Shown: positions 1 to 12,225, counted from the first letter of the stretch. The stretch is DNA of 64,000 nt from Azoarcus sp. (GCA_031268195.1 JAIRXQ010000010.1:1-64000); one strand, 5' to 3'. Program-made: numbers and translations. Notes: generated by a model not told the origin, from the sequence alone.

Positions 1-483
1 CAATACAACAAATACACCGCCACCGGCAGCCTGCTCATCCCCTTCAACCTCCTTGCCCAGAACCTGAGCCTGGAGAGCCTGGCCTTCTGGCAAAAGAGCG
101 AAGACATCCTGTACAGCCCACGGCAAGTCAGCCTGGGCGGGCAAAGCTCAGTGCGCGGCTTCAAAGAGCAGACCCTCTACGGCAGCACAGGCGGCTACTG
201 GCGCACCCAGCTGAACTGGAGCCACGCCGTCCCCTGGGCGTGGCTACAGCCGCTCTGCCAGGAAGTCGGCGTCGCGCTGGCCTGGGACCTCGGCGCCATC
301 GAACGCGACGCGGCCAACCGCTACACCGGCCAGCACGGACGCCTTTCCGGGCACGCCCTGGAACTCAGCGCCCGCGGCCGCCATGCCCGCGTCCGCCTGA
401 CCCTGGCCCGCGCGGAGAAACGCCCGGCCGCGTTCAGAAAACACGAGACGCCGCTTTGGATGCGGGTGGATTTGAGTTATTGA
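1..483 (+). CDS. ShlB/FhaC/HecB-type two-partner secretion transporter, C-terminal part (5' end outside window)
   Basis: Frame 1 is open from base 1 to the TGA at 481-483. Translation has ...SPRQVSLGGQSSVRGFKEQTLYGSTGGYWRTQL..., the VRGF-type motif of Omp85/TpsB transporters, and a terminal beta-strand ending DLSY. Confidence 0.85.
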   Translation, partial: QYNKYTATGSLLIPFNLLAQNLSLESLAFWQKSEDILYSPRQVSLGGQSSVRGFKEQTLYGSTGGYWRTQLNWSHAVPWAWLQPLCQEVGVALAWDLGAIERDAANRYTGQHGRLSGHALELSARGRHARVRLTLARAEKRPAAFRKHETPLWMRVDLSY

Positions 484-620
484 GGTGGCGATGCGGGGGG
501 CGGAATTTTGGCGCGATGCGGTTCACCAGTCCCGATGCCGCTTCCTTTCTTCGCTCAAAAAATCAGTGCGTTCTTATGAGTGTTTTCCTGAATATTCGAT
601 CATGATCGAACGCGCAAACG

Positions 621-651
621 AAAACGGCGAACTCTCCGAGTTCGCCGTTTT
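621..651. terminator. Intrinsic terminator-like hairpin (convergent TpsB / rpsT)
   Basis: AAAACGGCGAACT-CTCCG-AGTTCGCCGTTTT, 13-bp stem with A/T tails on both sides. Confidence 0.8.
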
Positions 652-678
652 CGCATCCGTGCGGGACGTAAAACTTTT

Positions 679-942
679 TCAGGCCATTGCCTTGATTGCC
701 GCGGACAGGCGGCTTTTGTGGCGGGCAGCCTTGTTCTTGTGGATGATCTTCTTGTCAGCGATGCTGTCGATGACGCTCGTCGAGGCGCGGAGAACGTCGT
801 TCGCTGCCGTCTTGTCGCCATCGGCGACGGCCTTGCGCACCGCCTTGATTGCCGTGCGCAGACGTGAACGCAGACTGGCGTTGCTGGCGCGTGCCTTCAC
901 CGCCTGACGCGCGCGCTTGCGAGCTTGTGCCGAGTTGGCCAT
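679..942 (-). CDS. rpsT: 30S ribosomal protein S20
   Basis: [35 protein letters not shown]...; typical S20 length and sequence. Confidence 0.98.
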   Translation of the reverse strand: MANSAQARKRARQAVKARASNASLRSRLRTAIKAVRKAVADGDKTAANDVLRASTSVIDSIADKKIIHKNKAARHKSRLSAAIKAMA

Positions 943-1073
943 GAGGAATCCTTGGGTACAAGTGTTTCAGGAAGCCGGTGATTCTAGCGGCTGTTCGCCA
1001 GGTGTGCAAGGGGAGCCATGCGCATTCCGGACGGCTGGGCTATCATGCCGCCTTTTGCCGCCAGCCCATTTCC

Positions 1074-2702
1074 ATGAATCTGCTCCGCGCCCTTGCCACT
1101 GTGAGCGGCTTGACGCTCTTCTCGCGCATTCTGGGTTTTTTGCGCGATTTCATCTGCGCCCGGCTCTTTGGCGCGGGGGCGATGATGGATGCGTTCAATG
1201 TCGCGTTCATGCTGCCCAACCTGCTGCGGCGGCTGTTCGCGGAAGGCGCGTTCTCGCAAGCCTATGTGCCGATCCTCGCGGAGTACAAGAGCAAACAGGG
1301 GATCGACGCCACCCGTGCGCTGATCGACCGGGTCGCCACCCTGCTCACTTTGGTCGTCGCCCTGGTCGCCCTGCTCGGCATCATCGGCGCGCCGGTGATC
1401 GTCGATCTGGTCGCGTCGGGTTTTCGCGACGATGCCGCGCACCCGGACAAATTCGCCCTCACCGTCGAGCTGACCCGTATCACTTTTCCCTACATCCTGT
1501 TCATCACGCTGGTTTCGCTCGCTTCGGGCATTCTCAACACGTGGAACCGCTTCGCCATTCCCGCGCTGACGCCGGTAATGCTCAACTTGTCGATCATCGC
1601 CACGGCGCTGTTCGTCGCGCCGTATTTCGATCCGCCGATCAAGGCGCTGGCATGGGGCGCATTCGTCGGCGGCATTCTGCAACTGGCCTTCCAGATCGTC
1701 CCGCTCGGCCGGATCGGCATGCTGCCTCGCCCGAAGTTCGATCCGGCCTTTCCGGGCGTGCGCCGCATCCTCGCGCTGATGGCCCCGGCGGTCGTGGGGG
1801 TGTCGGTGAGCCAGTTGTCGCTGCTCATCAATACACGGATCGCCTCGCATCTGGGCAGCGGCAGCGTGTCCTGGCTGACTTACGCCGACCGTCTGCTGGA
1901 AGTGCCCGCCGGCATCCTCGGCGCGGCGCTGGGGACGATTCTGTTGCCGGGTTTGTCCAAGCTCCATGCCAGCGCGCGCCACGATGAATTTTCCGCGCAA
2001 CTCGACTGGGGGCTGCGCCTGACGCTGCTGCTGGCACTGCCCGCCGCGTTGGGACTCATCATGATGGCCGTGCCGCTCATCGCCACGTTGTTTCAATACG
2101 GCGCGTTCCGACCCGAAGATGTGGCGCCGACCCGCAACGCCCTGATCGGCTACAGCGTCGGCCTGACCGCGATGATTCTCATCAAGGTGCTGGCGCCGAG
2201 TTTCTATGCGCGGCAGGACGTGCGCACGCCCGTCAAGATCGCCATCTTCGCGTTGATCGCCACGCAATTGATGAATCTGTTTTTCGTCGGTAGCGCGCAC
2301 CCCGCGGTGGCGGCCTTGACGGAACGGCTTCCGGAGTCCGCGCGCGACGGGATGGGGGCCGTTTTTTTCGGCTCGTTCGCTCATGCAGGATTGGCGCTGT
2401 CCATCGGGCTGGCCGCCTGCCTCAACGCCGCCTTGCTCTACATTGGCCTGCGCCGCCGCAAGGTCTACGATCCGCTGCCCGGATGGAGGCGTTTCGCGCT
2501 CCAGATCTGCGCGGCGCTGGCGGTCATGGGCACGGTGCTGTGGTTCGGCGCGGGCGAGGCCGAGGCGTGGATCGCCCGCAGCGGCTTGATGCGTGTCGTG
2601 TGGCTTGCGGGCGTCGTGCTTGCCGGAGCGGTGAGCTACTTCGGCGTGTTGTTCGCCACCGGCCTGCGCCTGAGCGATTTCCGGCGGCGCGCGGCGCAGT
2701 AA
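1074..2702 (+). CDS. murJ: Lipid II flippase MurJ (MviN)
   Basis: MNLLRALATVSGLTLFSRILGFLRDFICARLFGAG...; MviN/MurJ signature, multi-TM. Start chosen at internal Met. Confidence 0.97.
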   Translation: MNLLRALATVSGLTLFSRILGFLRDFICARLFGAGAMMDAFNVAFMLPNLLRRLFAEGAFSQAYVPILAEYKSKQGIDATRALIDRVATLLTLVVALVALLGIIGAPVIVDLVASGFRDDAAHPDKFALTVELTRITFPYILFITLVSLASGILNTWNRFAIPALTPVMLNLSIIATALFVAPYFDPPIKALAWGAFVGGILQLAFQIVPLGRIGMLPRPKFDPAFPGVRRILALMAPAVVGVSVSQLSLLINTRIASHLGSGSVSWLTYADRLLEVPAGILGAALGTILLPGLSKLHASARHDEFSAQLDWGLRLTLLLALPAALGLIMMAVPLIATLFQYGAFRPEDVAPTRNALIGYSVGLTAMILIKVLAPSFYARQDVRTPVKIAIFALIATQLMNLFFVGSAHPAVAALTERLPESARDGMGAVFFGSFAHAGLALSIGLAACLNAALLYIGLRRRKVYDPLPGWRRFALQICAALAVMGTVLWFGAGEAEAWIARSGLMRVVWLAGVVLAGAVSYFGVLFATGLRLSDFRRRAAQ

Positions 2703-2717
2703 GTTTTCCGTTTCGCA

Positions 2718-3050
2718 CTAGCGCAAGCGCTTGCGCGTGATCTCCTGCGGCTTGGCGGCATTGGCCCGCCGCACGCCCGTCGGCGCGAGCGGCACGCTTT
2801 CGAGCGGCTCGAACAGCTGAGCGAGCGTCACATCCAGCGCGTAGCAAATATTCGCCAGTGTCTCGACGGACGGGTTGGCCACGCCCCGTTCGATGGCCGA
2901 GATGTACGTCCGGTCGATGTGCGCGTCGAACGCCAGCGTCTCCTGCGACTTGCCCACCGTATGACGGCACTGCTTGACACGTTTTCCAAGCGCGACGGAA
3001 ATCGGCGCAGGCACATGCGGCGGGGAGGGGGAAGCCGGTATGTTACTCAT
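2718..3050 (-). CDS. XRE-family helix-turn-helix transcriptional regulator
   Basis: GKRVKQCRHTVGKSQETLAFDAHIDRTYISAIERGVANPSVETLANICYALDV; HTH_3 pattern. Start MSNIP at 3050 (alternative 3080). Confidence 0.88.
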   Translation of the reverse strand: MSNIPASPSPPHVPAPISVALGKRVKQCRHTVGKSQETLAFDAHIDRTYISAIERGVANPSVETLANICYALDVTLAQLFEPLESVPLAPTGVRRANAAKPQEITRKRLR

Positions 3051-3277
3051 AGCTGGCAGAATGCCCAGTCTTAGACTCATTCACGACGGGTTATTCACTA
3101 CACCTTTTGATGTCTATATTCTACAGAATGCCCTTCACGATAAATCGGCCGCATTGGGCACATCTCACTGGCCCGAAAACGAATCGAAAATGACCTGCCA
3201 GTTACCCGAAAAGCGCCCGAAAATGCCCGGAGGCAATAGCCTTTTGGAGTGCTTTTCGGAAAATTTCCACACAAGAA

Positions 3278-3397
3278 ATGTTTCATCAATCCACGCCCGT
3301 AACCGGGCGACGGGCGACAAGGCCCGGAAGGGGTTACGCCCCTCCCGGGCCCGATGATCCCCCTGAAAGGGAGGTTTCCAAACAGAGCTAGTTTTTG
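3278..3397 (-). repeat. Dispersed structured repeat A, copy 1 (about 90% identical to 59501-59611 outside indels)
   Basis: Shares ATCCACGCCCGTAACCGGGCGAC...AAGGCNCGGAAGGGG....GCCCCTCCCGNGCC...ATGATCCCCCTGA..GGGAGGTTTCCA....TAGTTTTTG with copy 2; three hairpins; 13 bp downstream of the purA stop. Confidence 0.9.
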
Positions 3398-3411
3398 TGG
3401 CGTTCAGCCGT

Positions 3412-4722
<1,311 letters not shown>

Positions 4723-4724
4723 TT

Positions 4725-5891
4725 TTACGCTCCATCGAGCGCGACCACCGCCCAGCGGCCATCGCGTTGAACCAGTCGCCGGTCGCAACCGGCTTCCTTC
4801 CATGTTCCATCGTGTCCGGGCAAGGCGACGACGATCGCCTCGCCCGCTTCTCGCAAGCGCGCGAGCTCGGCGCGCAAAGCCGGATCGCCCGTGCCGTCCG
4901 CCGGAGCGAGGATCGCGCCGGGCTGCGCGGCAGCGGGGGCGCATTGCGCGAGCTTGCGCAGGTCGAGCGAAAAGCCGGTGGCGGCGCGGCCGCGTCCGAA
5001 GGCTTCGGCGGCGCGGTCGTAGCGTCCGCCCAGGGCCAGCGCTTCAGGCGCATCACCGCCATACGCGGCGAACACCAGCCCACTGTGATAATGAAAGCCG
5101 CGCAGGTCGGCCAGATCGAAGCCCAGCGGCAAATCCGCGAGATCGGCGGCGAGTCGGCGCAAATCGGCAAGCGCGGCGCTGACTTCGGGAATGCGCGGCA
5201 GCAGGTTTTCAGCGGCATCGAGCGTCTCAAGTCCGCCGTAGAGTCCGGGCAAGGCAAGCAGCGCGGCGCGGGCCGCTGCATCGGCCCCGCTTGCCGCGAG
5301 CACGTCGCGCAGGCCGGGCACATCTTTGTTTTGCGTGAGATGAAAGGTGTCTTCACGCGCGGCCTCGTCCAGCCCGGCGCGGTCGGCCAACGCATGAAAC
5401 AGGCCCACATGGCCGACGTCGATGCGTGTCGCGGGCACGCCCGCCAGATGCATCGCCCCCGCGAGCACGCACAGTACTTCGACATCGGCCTCGATGCCTG
5501 CGTGTCCGTAGAGCTCGGCCCCAAGTTGCAGGGGTTCGCGCGTGGCGGTGTAGGAGGACGGGCGCGTGTGCAGCACGCTGCCGCAATAGCACAGGCGCGT
5601 GACCCCGGCGCGATTGAGCAGATGCGCATCGATGCGTGTCACCTGCGGCGTCATGTCGGCGCGTACGCCCATCGTGCGGCCTGAGAGCTGATCGACGAGC
5701 TGGAAGGTGCGCAGACCGAGATCGCGCCCCGCGCCAGTGGTGAGCGCGTCGAGATATTCGATAAGCGGCGGCATCACGAGCTGGTAGCCGCGCACGCGAA
5801 AGGCATCGAGCAGGCGGCGGCGCAAGTCTTCGAGCCGGGCGGCTTCGTCCGGCAGTACATCCTGTATGTAATCGGGCAGAACCCAGCGCAT
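4725..5891 (-). CDS. hisZ: ATP phosphoribosyltransferase regulatory subunit HisZ
   Basis: HisRS-like [31 protein letters not shown]...[16 protein letters not shown]; lies immediately upstream of purA. Confidence 0.93.
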   Translation of the reverse strand: MRWVLPDYIQDVLPDEAARLEDLRRRLLDAFRVRGYQLVMPPLIEYLDALTTGAGRDLGLRTFQLVDQLSGRTMGVRADMTPQVTRIDAHLLNRAGVTRLCYCGSVLHTRPSSYTATREPLQLGAELYGHAGIEADVEVLCVLAGAMHLAGVPATRIDVGHVGLFHALADRAGLDEAAREDTFHLTQNKDVPGLRDVLAASGADAAARAALLALPGLYGGLETLDAAENLLPRIPEVSAALADLRRLAADLADLPLGFDLADLRGFHYHSGLVFAAYGGDAPEALALGGRYDRAAEAFGRGRAATGFSLDLRKLAQCAPAAAQPGAILAPADGTGDPALRAELARLREAGEAIVVALPGHDGTWKEAGCDRRLVQRDGRWAVVALDGA

Positions 5892-5894
5892 CGC

Positions 5895-6092
5895 TTAGCG
5901 TTTCCAGACAGTAACGAGCAAGAACAAAACGACCCCCACGCCCACCGAGAGCAGGCCGACATAACGCACCTGCCCATTTTTCAAAGCCGTGAGGCGACGA
6001 AAAACCTCACGCCACCGCTCAGGCGCGGCGAGCGGCAGGATACCTTCGATGATCAGCATCAAGGCAATGGCGGTCAGCAAGGTATCGCCCAC
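5895..6092 (-). CDS. DUF2065 (YjeT-like) small membrane protein
   Basis: MGDTLLTAIALMLIIEGILPLAAPERWREVFRRLTALKNGQVRYVGLLSVGVG; between hflC and hisZ. Confidence 0.9.
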   Translation of the reverse strand: MGDTLLTAIALMLIIEGILPLAAPERWREVFRRLTALKNGQVRYVGLLSVGVGVVLFLLVTVWKR

Positions 6093-6105
6093 CTCGGCTC
6101 GAACC

Positions 6106-6981
6106 TCAACGCCTGCCAGTGGGCGCTTTCAGATATTTGAAAAAATCCGCGTCGGGCGCGACGACGATCACATCGTCCTTGCTGGCGAAACTGGCGCGAT
6201 ACGCCTCCAGGCTGCGATAGAAGGAATAGAACTCCGGGTCTTGCCCGTAAGCCCCGGCGTAGATCGCGGCGGCTTTGGCGTCGCCCTCGCCCATGGTCGT
6301 GAACGCCTCGGCTTTGGCGTCCGCGACGATCACTTCGCGCTGGCGGTCGGCGTCGGCTCTGATTTTCTCGGCGTCGGCGGTCCCTTTGGCGCGGCGTTCG
6401 TTGGCGACGCGCGTCCGCTCGGCCATCATGCGTCTGTAGACGTTGTCGGACACTTCGTTCGGATATTCGACCCGTTTCAGCCGCACATCGACGATCTCGA
6501 CGCCGAAGGAGGCCGCGTCCTTGTTGGCGCGTTCGTTCATCTGCCGCATGATGGCGTCGCGTTCGCCGGAAATCACGTCATGCACGGTGCGCTTGCCGAA
6601 CTCCTCGCGCAGCCCGGCGTTGATCGCGGTGCCGAGCCGGTCGTTGGCCTTCGCCTCGTTGCCTTCCACCGTCTGATAATAGGCCACCGGATTCTTGATC
6701 CGCCATTTGACGAAATAATCGACGATGACGTTTTGCTTTTCCGAAGTCAGGAAGGATTCCGACGCGGACTTGTTCATGGTCAGGCGGCGATTGTCGAAAT
6801 AGCGCACGTTCTGGATCAGCGGCCATTTGAACTTCAGCCCCGGCTCCAGGACGATTTCCTTGACCTCGCCGAACTGGAAAACGATGGCGAAATAGCGTTG
6901 ATCGACCACGAAAATCGACATCGAGGCGACCAGCAGCACCAAGATGAGCGCGCCGAACAATAAAGTGAGTTTGTCGCGCAT
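6106..6981 (-). CDS. hflC: Protease modulator HflC
   Basis: SPFH/Band 7 protein MRDKLTLLFGALILVLLVASMSIFVVDQRYFAIVFQFGEVKE... Confidence 0.96.
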   Translation of the reverse strand: MRDKLTLLFGALILVLLVASMSIFVVDQRYFAIVFQFGEVKEIVLEPGLKFKWPLIQNVRYFDNRRLTMNKSASESFLTSEKQNVIVDYFVKWRIKNPVAYYQTVEGNEAKANDRLGTAINAGLREEFGKRTVHDVISGERDAIMRQMNERANKDAASFGVEIVDVRLKRVEYPNEVSDNVYRRMMAERTRVANERRAKGTADAEKIRADADRQREVIVADAKAEAFTTMGEGDAKAAAIYAGAYGQDPEFYSFYRSLEAYRASFASKDDVIVVAPDADFFKYLKAPTGRR

Positions 6982-8180
6982 CAGCGTTCTCCCCGGTCAC
7001 GGTCGCGCAACAGATCGCGGTCGCGCTGATTGGCCTGCTCCAGCAGCGGCAAAACCGTGGGCGCCGCTTGCACGGCAGGCGCCACGGCGGGCGCATCGCC
7101 CGAATACTGGCGGACGATTTTGTCCAGCGGCAGATAGACCATGTTGCTGCCGCCCTTGTTGTCGATCATCACCTTGCTGGCCTTGGAGAATATCTGCTGC
7201 ACGGTATCGAGGTACATGCGCTCGCGCGTCACCTGCGGCGCACGCTTGAACTCCGCGAGCACCTGCGTGAAGCGCGCGCTCTCGCCCTCGGCGGCGGCCA
7301 CCACACGGGCGCGGTAAGCTTCGGCGTCGAGGCGCAGGCGGGATGCCTCGCCCTGCGCTTTCGGAATTTTGTCGTTGGCGTAAGCCTCGCCTTCGTTTTT
7401 CATGCGCTCCCAGTCCTGTGACGCCCGAGTGGCATCGTCGAACGCGGCCTGCACCTGCGTGGGCGGCTGCACGTTGTTCATGTTGACGAGTTTCACATGA
7501 ATACCGGAATCGTAACGATCCAGAATTTCCTGGACCAGCGCCTGCGCCTGCGCGGCGATCTGCGCCCGCCCCTCGTAGAGCACGAAGTCCATCTTGCTCT
7601 TGCCCACGATCTCGCGCATCGCCGTCTCCGCGATCTGGCGCACGAATTCCTCGTCGGGCAGGCGGTTCTGGAAGACGAATTTCTCGGCACTGCTGACGTC
7701 GTATTGCACCTCGAACTTGACGCTCACGATGTTCAAATCGTCGGTGAGCATGAGCGCGCCATCGTTCTTGTCGTCGCTGCTGCGGCCGATCGGCACCGTG
7801 CGCACGCTCGTGTAATCGACGATCTCGTGCGACTCCACCGGCCAGGGCAAACGCCAGTGCAGGCCGGGATCGGTGGTGGTGGTGTAGCGGCCCAGGCGCA
7901 GCACGACGCCGCGCTCGGTCGCATCGACGATGTAAAAGCCGCTCACCAGCCAAAGCGCCAGCGTCAGCACGAGCACGACGCCCAGAATGCCGCCGAACTG
8001 TCCGGGTGAAAATCCGCCGCCCGGCCCCTTCCCGCCGCCGCCATCGCCGGAGTTGACGGGCCTCAGGCCGCGCCGGCGGCTGAACAACCCGGACAGGCGC
8101 TTGTTGAGGTCCTGCCAGATGACTTCGAGATCGGGCGGCCCTTGGTTGTCTCCGCGCCGGCCGGGGTCGTTAAGTGACAT
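6981..8180 (-). CDS. hflK: FtsH protease activity modulator HflK
   Basis: MSLNDPGRRGDNQGPPDLEVIWQDLNKRL...; Band 7 domain; stop overlaps the hflC start. Confidence 0.96.
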   Translation of the reverse strand: MSLNDPGRRGDNQGPPDLEVIWQDLNKRLSGLFSRRRGLRPVNSGDGGGGKGPGGGFSPGQFGGILGVVLVLTLALWLVSGFYIVDATERGVVLRLGRYTTTTDPGLHWRLPWPVESHEIVDYTSVRTVPIGRSSDDKNDGALMLTDDLNIVSVKFEVQYDVSSAEKFVFQNRLPDEEFVRQIAETAMREIVGKSKMDFVLYEGRAQIAAQAQALVQEILDRYDSGIHVKLVNMNNVQPPTQVQAAFDDATRASQDWERMKNEGEAYANDKIPKAQGEASRLRLDAEAYRARVVAAAEGESARFTQVLAEFKRAPQVTRERMYLDTVQQIFSKASKVMIDNKGGSNMVYLPLDKIVRQYSGDAPAVAPAVQAAPTVLPLLEQANQRDRDLLRDRDRGER

Positions 8181-8194
8181 TTGAATGCCTTTGG

Positions 8195-9358
8195 TCATTG
8201 ATCTTGAAAAGCGTCTTCCACACACTGGCGCCGCGGGTCGGGGTGCGGACAACGAGGTTCGGGGTCGGGATCGAAAGATTCGGCGGCTTCTGCAAGCGCG
8301 GTGCGCAGCAGATCAAGCCCTTCGCCCGTGCGAGCGCTCAAAAAAACGCGCTCGACTCTACCACAATCGTCCCACGCGACCGCTGGCGCGGCGCGGGTGA
8401 GGTCGATCTTGTTCCACACCTGAATGCGCGGGACATCCGCCGCACCGATTTCGTCGAGTACGGCATCGACGGCGGCGATCTGTGCCTCGCGGTCATCGGA
8501 GGCCGAATCGACGACGTGCAGCAGCAGGTCGGCCCCGGCTGTTTCTTCCAGCGTGGCGTGAAAAGCGGCCACCAGCGCATGCGGCAGGTCGCGGATGAAA
8601 CCGACGGTGTCGGAGAGTACCACATTGCCGCCGGCCACGAAGATCCGCCTCGATGTAGTGTCCAGCGTGGCGAAAAGCTGATCGGCGGCATACGCGTCCG
8701 CCTTGGTGAGCGTGTTGAACAGCGTCGATTTGCCCGTGTTGGTGTAGCCGACGAGCGAGACGGAGAATACATCGCGCCGGTTGCGCTGCCGTCGCCGCGT
8801 GCGGCGCTGGCGTTCGAGCTGCGCAAGACGCTCCTTGAGCATGCGCACGCGCCGGCCGAGCAGCCGACGGTCGGTTTCCAACTGCTTTTCGCCGGGGCCG
8901 CGCAGGCCGATGCCGCCTTTTTGCCGCTCGAGGTGTGTCCAGCCGCGCACGAGCCGCGTGGCAAGATGGCTCAATTGCGCCAGCTCCACCTGGAGCTTGC
9001 CTTCGTGGCTGCGGGCGCGCAGGGCAAAGATGTCGAGAATCAGCGCGCTGCGGTCGACGACGCGGCGTTCCAGCAGCTTTTCGAGGTTGCGTTGCTGCGC
9101 GGGCGACAAGGCGTGATTGAAGATCGCCAGATCCGCACCGTGGGCGCGCATCGTTTCAGCGATTTCGTCGACCTTGCCGCGCCCGACGAACAGCGCCGGA
9201 TCGGGCGCGACGCGACGCCCCCGCACCACCGCCTCCACCGAAGCGCCGGCACTGGAGACGAGCAACCTGAATTCGGACAGGCGTTCGTCAAACGCGCCCT
9301 GCCCAAGGTCGAGTTGCACCACGACAGCGCACTCGCCGCTGGCCGGGCGCTCAAACAC
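8195..9358 (-). CDS. hflX: GTPase HflX
   Basis: GPGEKQLETDRRLLGRRVRMLKERL...VSLVGYTNTGKSTLFNTLTKADAYAADQLFATLDTT. Confidence 0.97.
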   Translation of the reverse strand: MFERPASGECAVVVQLDLGQGAFDERLSEFRLLVSSAGASVEAVVRGRRVAPDPALFVGRGKVDEIAETMRAHGADLAIFNHALSPAQQRNLEKLLERRVVDRSALILDIFALRARSHEGKLQVELAQLSHLATRLVRGWTHLERQKGGIGLRGPGEKQLETDRRLLGRRVRMLKERLAQLERQRRTRRRQRNRRDVFSVSLVGYTNTGKSTLFNTLTKADAYAADQLFATLDTTSRRIFVAGGNVVLSDTVGFIRDLPHALVAAFHATLEETAGADLLLHVVDSASDDREAQIAAVDAVLDEIGAADVPRIQVWNKIDLTRAAPAVAWDDCGRVERVFLSARTGEGLDLLRTALAEAAESFDPDPEPRCPHPDPRRQCVEDAFQDQ

Positions 9359-9379
9359 GCTTCAAGACGCGGCAACCGT

Positions 9380-9631
9380 TCAATCGCCGCCCCCCTCGCC
9401 GCCTTCTTGTTGCTGGATCGTGACCGCACGCCCCGGCACGACCGTGGAGATCGCGTGCTTGTAGACCATTTGGGTCACGGTATTTTTCAGCAACACCACG
9501 TACTGGTCGAACGACTCGATCTGACCTTGCAGCTTGATGCCATTGACCAAATAGATGGAAACCGGAATATGCTCGCGCCGCAGCGTATTCAGGAACGGGT
9601 CTTGTAAAAGCTGGCCCTTGTTGTTGCTCAT
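9380..9631 (-). CDS. hfq: RNA chaperone Hfq
   Basis: [68 protein letters not shown]. Confidence 0.99.
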   Translation of the reverse strand: MSNNKGQLLQDPFLNTLRREHIPVSIYLVNGIKLQGQIESFDQYVVLLKNTVTQMVYKHAISTVVPGRAVTIQQQEGGEGGGD

Positions 9632-9742
9632 CGTAGAACCTCGATTCTTTTGTGGTTATGGAAATAGGGACGCGTCCAGTTCTGCGCCGTCTGCGAGTAT
9701 GCGATGAAATTGCCTCGCCGGTACACTGATTAAGGTCAAAAA

Positions 9743-11071
9743 TCATGCTTTGTTCGCATACGGGTTATGCGCCGTGCGGAACTGGATGCGCAAGGGCGTG
9801 CCTTGCAGTTTGAAAGCGTCCATGAAGACGCGCTCCAGATAGCGCACGTAAGTCTCGGGCACGCTCGCGAGCGAAGTGCCGTGGATGACGATCATCGGCG
9901 GATTCATGCCGCCCTGATGAGCGTAGCGCAGCTTGGGACGCACGGTGCCCGAGCGCGGCGGCGCTTGCCGGGCGACGGCGGTTTGCAGCACGCGCGTCAG
10001 GCGCGGCGTGGCAAGTCTGGACATGGCGGCGGCGTGTGCCGCGTCGACCGATTTCAGCAGCGCGCCGACGCCGCTCGATTTGAGCGCGGAGATGTGATGC
10101 AGGCGCGCGAACGACAAAAAGCCGAGCTTGCGCGTCACATCCTCCTTCAAACGCTCGCGGCGGTAGGTGTCGATGGCGTCCCATTTGTTGATCGCCAGCA
10201 CCATCGCCCGGCCCGTCTCCAGCACGAACCCGGCGATGCGCGCGTCCTGATCGGAGATTTCCTGCGCCGCATCGAGCACGAGCACGGCAACGTTGGCCTC
10301 TTCGATGGCTTGTAGTGTTTTCACCACGGAAAACTTTTCCACCGCCTCGAACACCTTGCCGCGCCGCCGCAAGCCCGCCGTGTCGATGAGCGTGTACTGG
10401 CGGCCGCCGCGCTCGAAGGGAATGGCAATGGCATCACGTGTGGTGCCGGGCAGATCGAAGGCGATGACGCGTTCTTCGCCCAGCAAGGCATTGACCAGCG
10501 TCGATTTGCCGACGTTGGGGCGCCCGACGATGGCAACGCGCGGGCCTTGTTCGGCGGCGGCATCGCCTGTTTCATCCACGGGAAAGGGCGCAAGCACGAT
10601 GTCGACGAGTTGGCGCACACCCTCGTCATGCGCCGCCGATACCGGCAGCGGATCGCCCAGTCCGAGGGCATGGAATTCGGCGGCGGCCAGAGCGCGATCT
10701 TTGCCCTCGGTCTTGTTGACCACGACATGCGCGGGGCGTCCGGCGCGGCGCAGAAAGACGGCGATCTGCTCGTCGTGCGGGGTCAGCCCCGCGCGGCCGT
10801 CGACGAGAAACAGCAGCACGTCGGCCTCGGCAATGGCTTGCTCGGCCTGCCGCGCCATCTCGTGCATGATGCCGTCCTTGGCCACGGGGTCGAACCCCGC
10901 CGTATCGACCACGATGTAGTCGCGCTCACCCAGGCGGCCCACACCATAATGACGGTCGCGCGTCAGCCCCGGCTGATCGGCCACCAGCGCATCGCGCGTG
11001 CGGGTCAGGCGGTTGAACAGGGTCGATTTGCCGACGTTGGGACGGCCAACCAGAACGATCGTGGGCTTCAC
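9743..11071 (-). CDS. der: Ribosome biogenesis GTPase Der (EngA)
   Basis: Two G domains: [22 protein letters not shown]... and [24 protein letters not shown] start inferred at 11071. Confidence 0.97.
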   Translation of the reverse strand: MKPTIVLVGRPNVGKSTLFNRLTRTRDALVADQPGLTRDRHYGVGRLGERDYIVVDTAGFDPVAKDGIMHEMARQAEQAIAEADVLLFLVDGRAGLTPHDEQIAVFLRRAGRPAHVVVNKTEGKDRALAAAEFHALGLGDPLPVSAAHDEGVRQLVDIVLAPFPVDETGDAAAEQGPRVAIVGRPNVGKSTLVNALLGEERVIAFDLPGTTRDAIAIPFERGGRQYTLIDTAGLRRRGKVFEAVEKFSVVKTLQAIEEANVAVLVLDAAQEISDQDARIAGFVLETGRAMVLAINKWDAIDTYRRERLKEDVTRKLGFLSFARLHHISALKSSGVGALLKSVDAAHAAAMSRLATPRLTRVLQTAVARQAPPRSGTVRPKLRYAHQGGMNPPMIVIHGTSLASVPETYVRYLERVFMDAFKLQGTPLRIQFRTAHNPYANKA

Positions 11072-11094
11072 GGCAAGGCTTCGCGCGCCGCGCC

Positions 11095-12219
11095 CTATTT
11101 GCGCACTTCGTAGGCCACGACATCCCCGTCGAGGCTTTGCACCACGAAGCCGGTGCCCCATGCCTGCGGGTCGGCAACGATGGCGCTGTTGTCGGCGCGC
11201 GCGCGCGCGGCGAAGGTGCCGTCCTCGCGGTTGAGCGCGTGCACGTAGCCCTTGATGTCGCCCGCCACCACGTAGTCACCGACGATCAACGGACGCGACA
11301 GTTTGCGCCGGGGCATCGCATCCTGCCGCCAGACGGTGACGCCGCTATAGACATCGAGCGCCTGCATCGAGTCACGTTCATCGACGAGCACCGCAAAACG
11401 GGCATCCCGATCCATGCCGACATGCGAGGAAAAGTCGCGCGCCCACAAAGCGTTGCCATTGGTGACATCGAAGCAGGCGGCGCGGCCCTGATAGGTCACG
11501 GCGCACACCTCGCTACGCCCGACCACCGGCGTTCCCGCCACATCGGCCACGCGTTCGAGTTCGGTCGCGCCGCGCGGACGCGCAATGTCGAGCTCCCAGA
11601 TATTGCCGCCGTTCTCCAGGCTCACCGCCACCACCTTGCCGCCTGGAAAGCCGACGAGGGCCACCTGTTCGACGATGAGCACGCCCGCGTGACTGCGTAG
11701 TGCAAGCGGCGGCATGTTGCGCTGGTAAAGCCAGCGTTGCTGGCCGTTCTTGGCTTCGAGCGCGATCAGGCGATGGTCGGAAGCGCGCAGTACCACGACG
11801 CCGCCGCCAACAGCCGGGGGTGCCAGCACTTCGGCACGCACGTTCGCGCGCCAGCGCTCCGCGCCGGTTTCGGCATCCAGGGCGATCGCTTCGCCCGCGA
11901 CGCTCACCACTACCACCAGATCGCCGTCACTGCCGACACCGACGGAAAGATCGGCGCGGGTATCGGTGCGCCATTTCTTTTTGCCGCCTTCGATACGCAC
12001 GACATCGCCATCGGCGGACGCGGCATAGACGCTCTCCCCGACCACGGCGGGCTGGAATACATAGTCGTCCGCGCCGCCGACCGACACACTCCAGACTTCC
12101 TGCAACTTGGCGGACGAGGTGAAATCGACCAGATCGGCCGGCCCCGGCGTGGAAGAACACGCGCAGAGCAAGGCGGTGGCAACAAGCGGGAACACCAGAT
12201 GCGACAGATTCAATCTCAT
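11095..12219 (-). CDS. bamB: Outer membrane protein assembly factor BamB
   Basis: Lipoprotein signal (LLCACSS), PQQ-type beta-propeller repeats; der-bamB-yfgM-hisS order. Confidence 0.95.
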   Translation of the reverse strand: MRLNLSHLVFPLVATALLCACSSTPGPADLVDFTSSAKLQEVWSVSVGGADDYVFQPAVVGESVYAASADGDVVRIEGGKKKWRTDTRADLSVGVGSDGDLVVVVSVAGEAIALDAETGAERWRANVRAEVLAPPAVGGGVVVLRASDHRLIALEAKNGQQRWLYQRNMPPLALRSHAGVLIVEQVALVGFPGGKVVAVSLENGGNIWELDIARPRGATELERVADVAGTPVVGRSEVCAVTYQGRAACFDVTNGNALWARDFSSHVGMDRDARFAVLVDERDSMQALDVYSGVTVWRQDAMPRRKLSRPLIVGDYVVAGDIKGYVHALNREDGTFAARARADNSAIVADPQAWGTGFVVQSLDGDVVAYEVRK

Positions 12220-12225
12220 CGTTTA

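Noticed and set aside
984-2384. 466-aa ORF antisense to murJ
   Set aside because: Low-complexity Arg/Gln/Glu-rich shadow ORF opposite a clearly conserved gene.
3057-3133. Direct repeat CAGAATGCCC (3057-3066 and 3124-3133) as XRE regulator operator
   Set aside because: Only a 10-bp repeat with 67-bp spacing and no dyad symmetry; too weak without comparative data.
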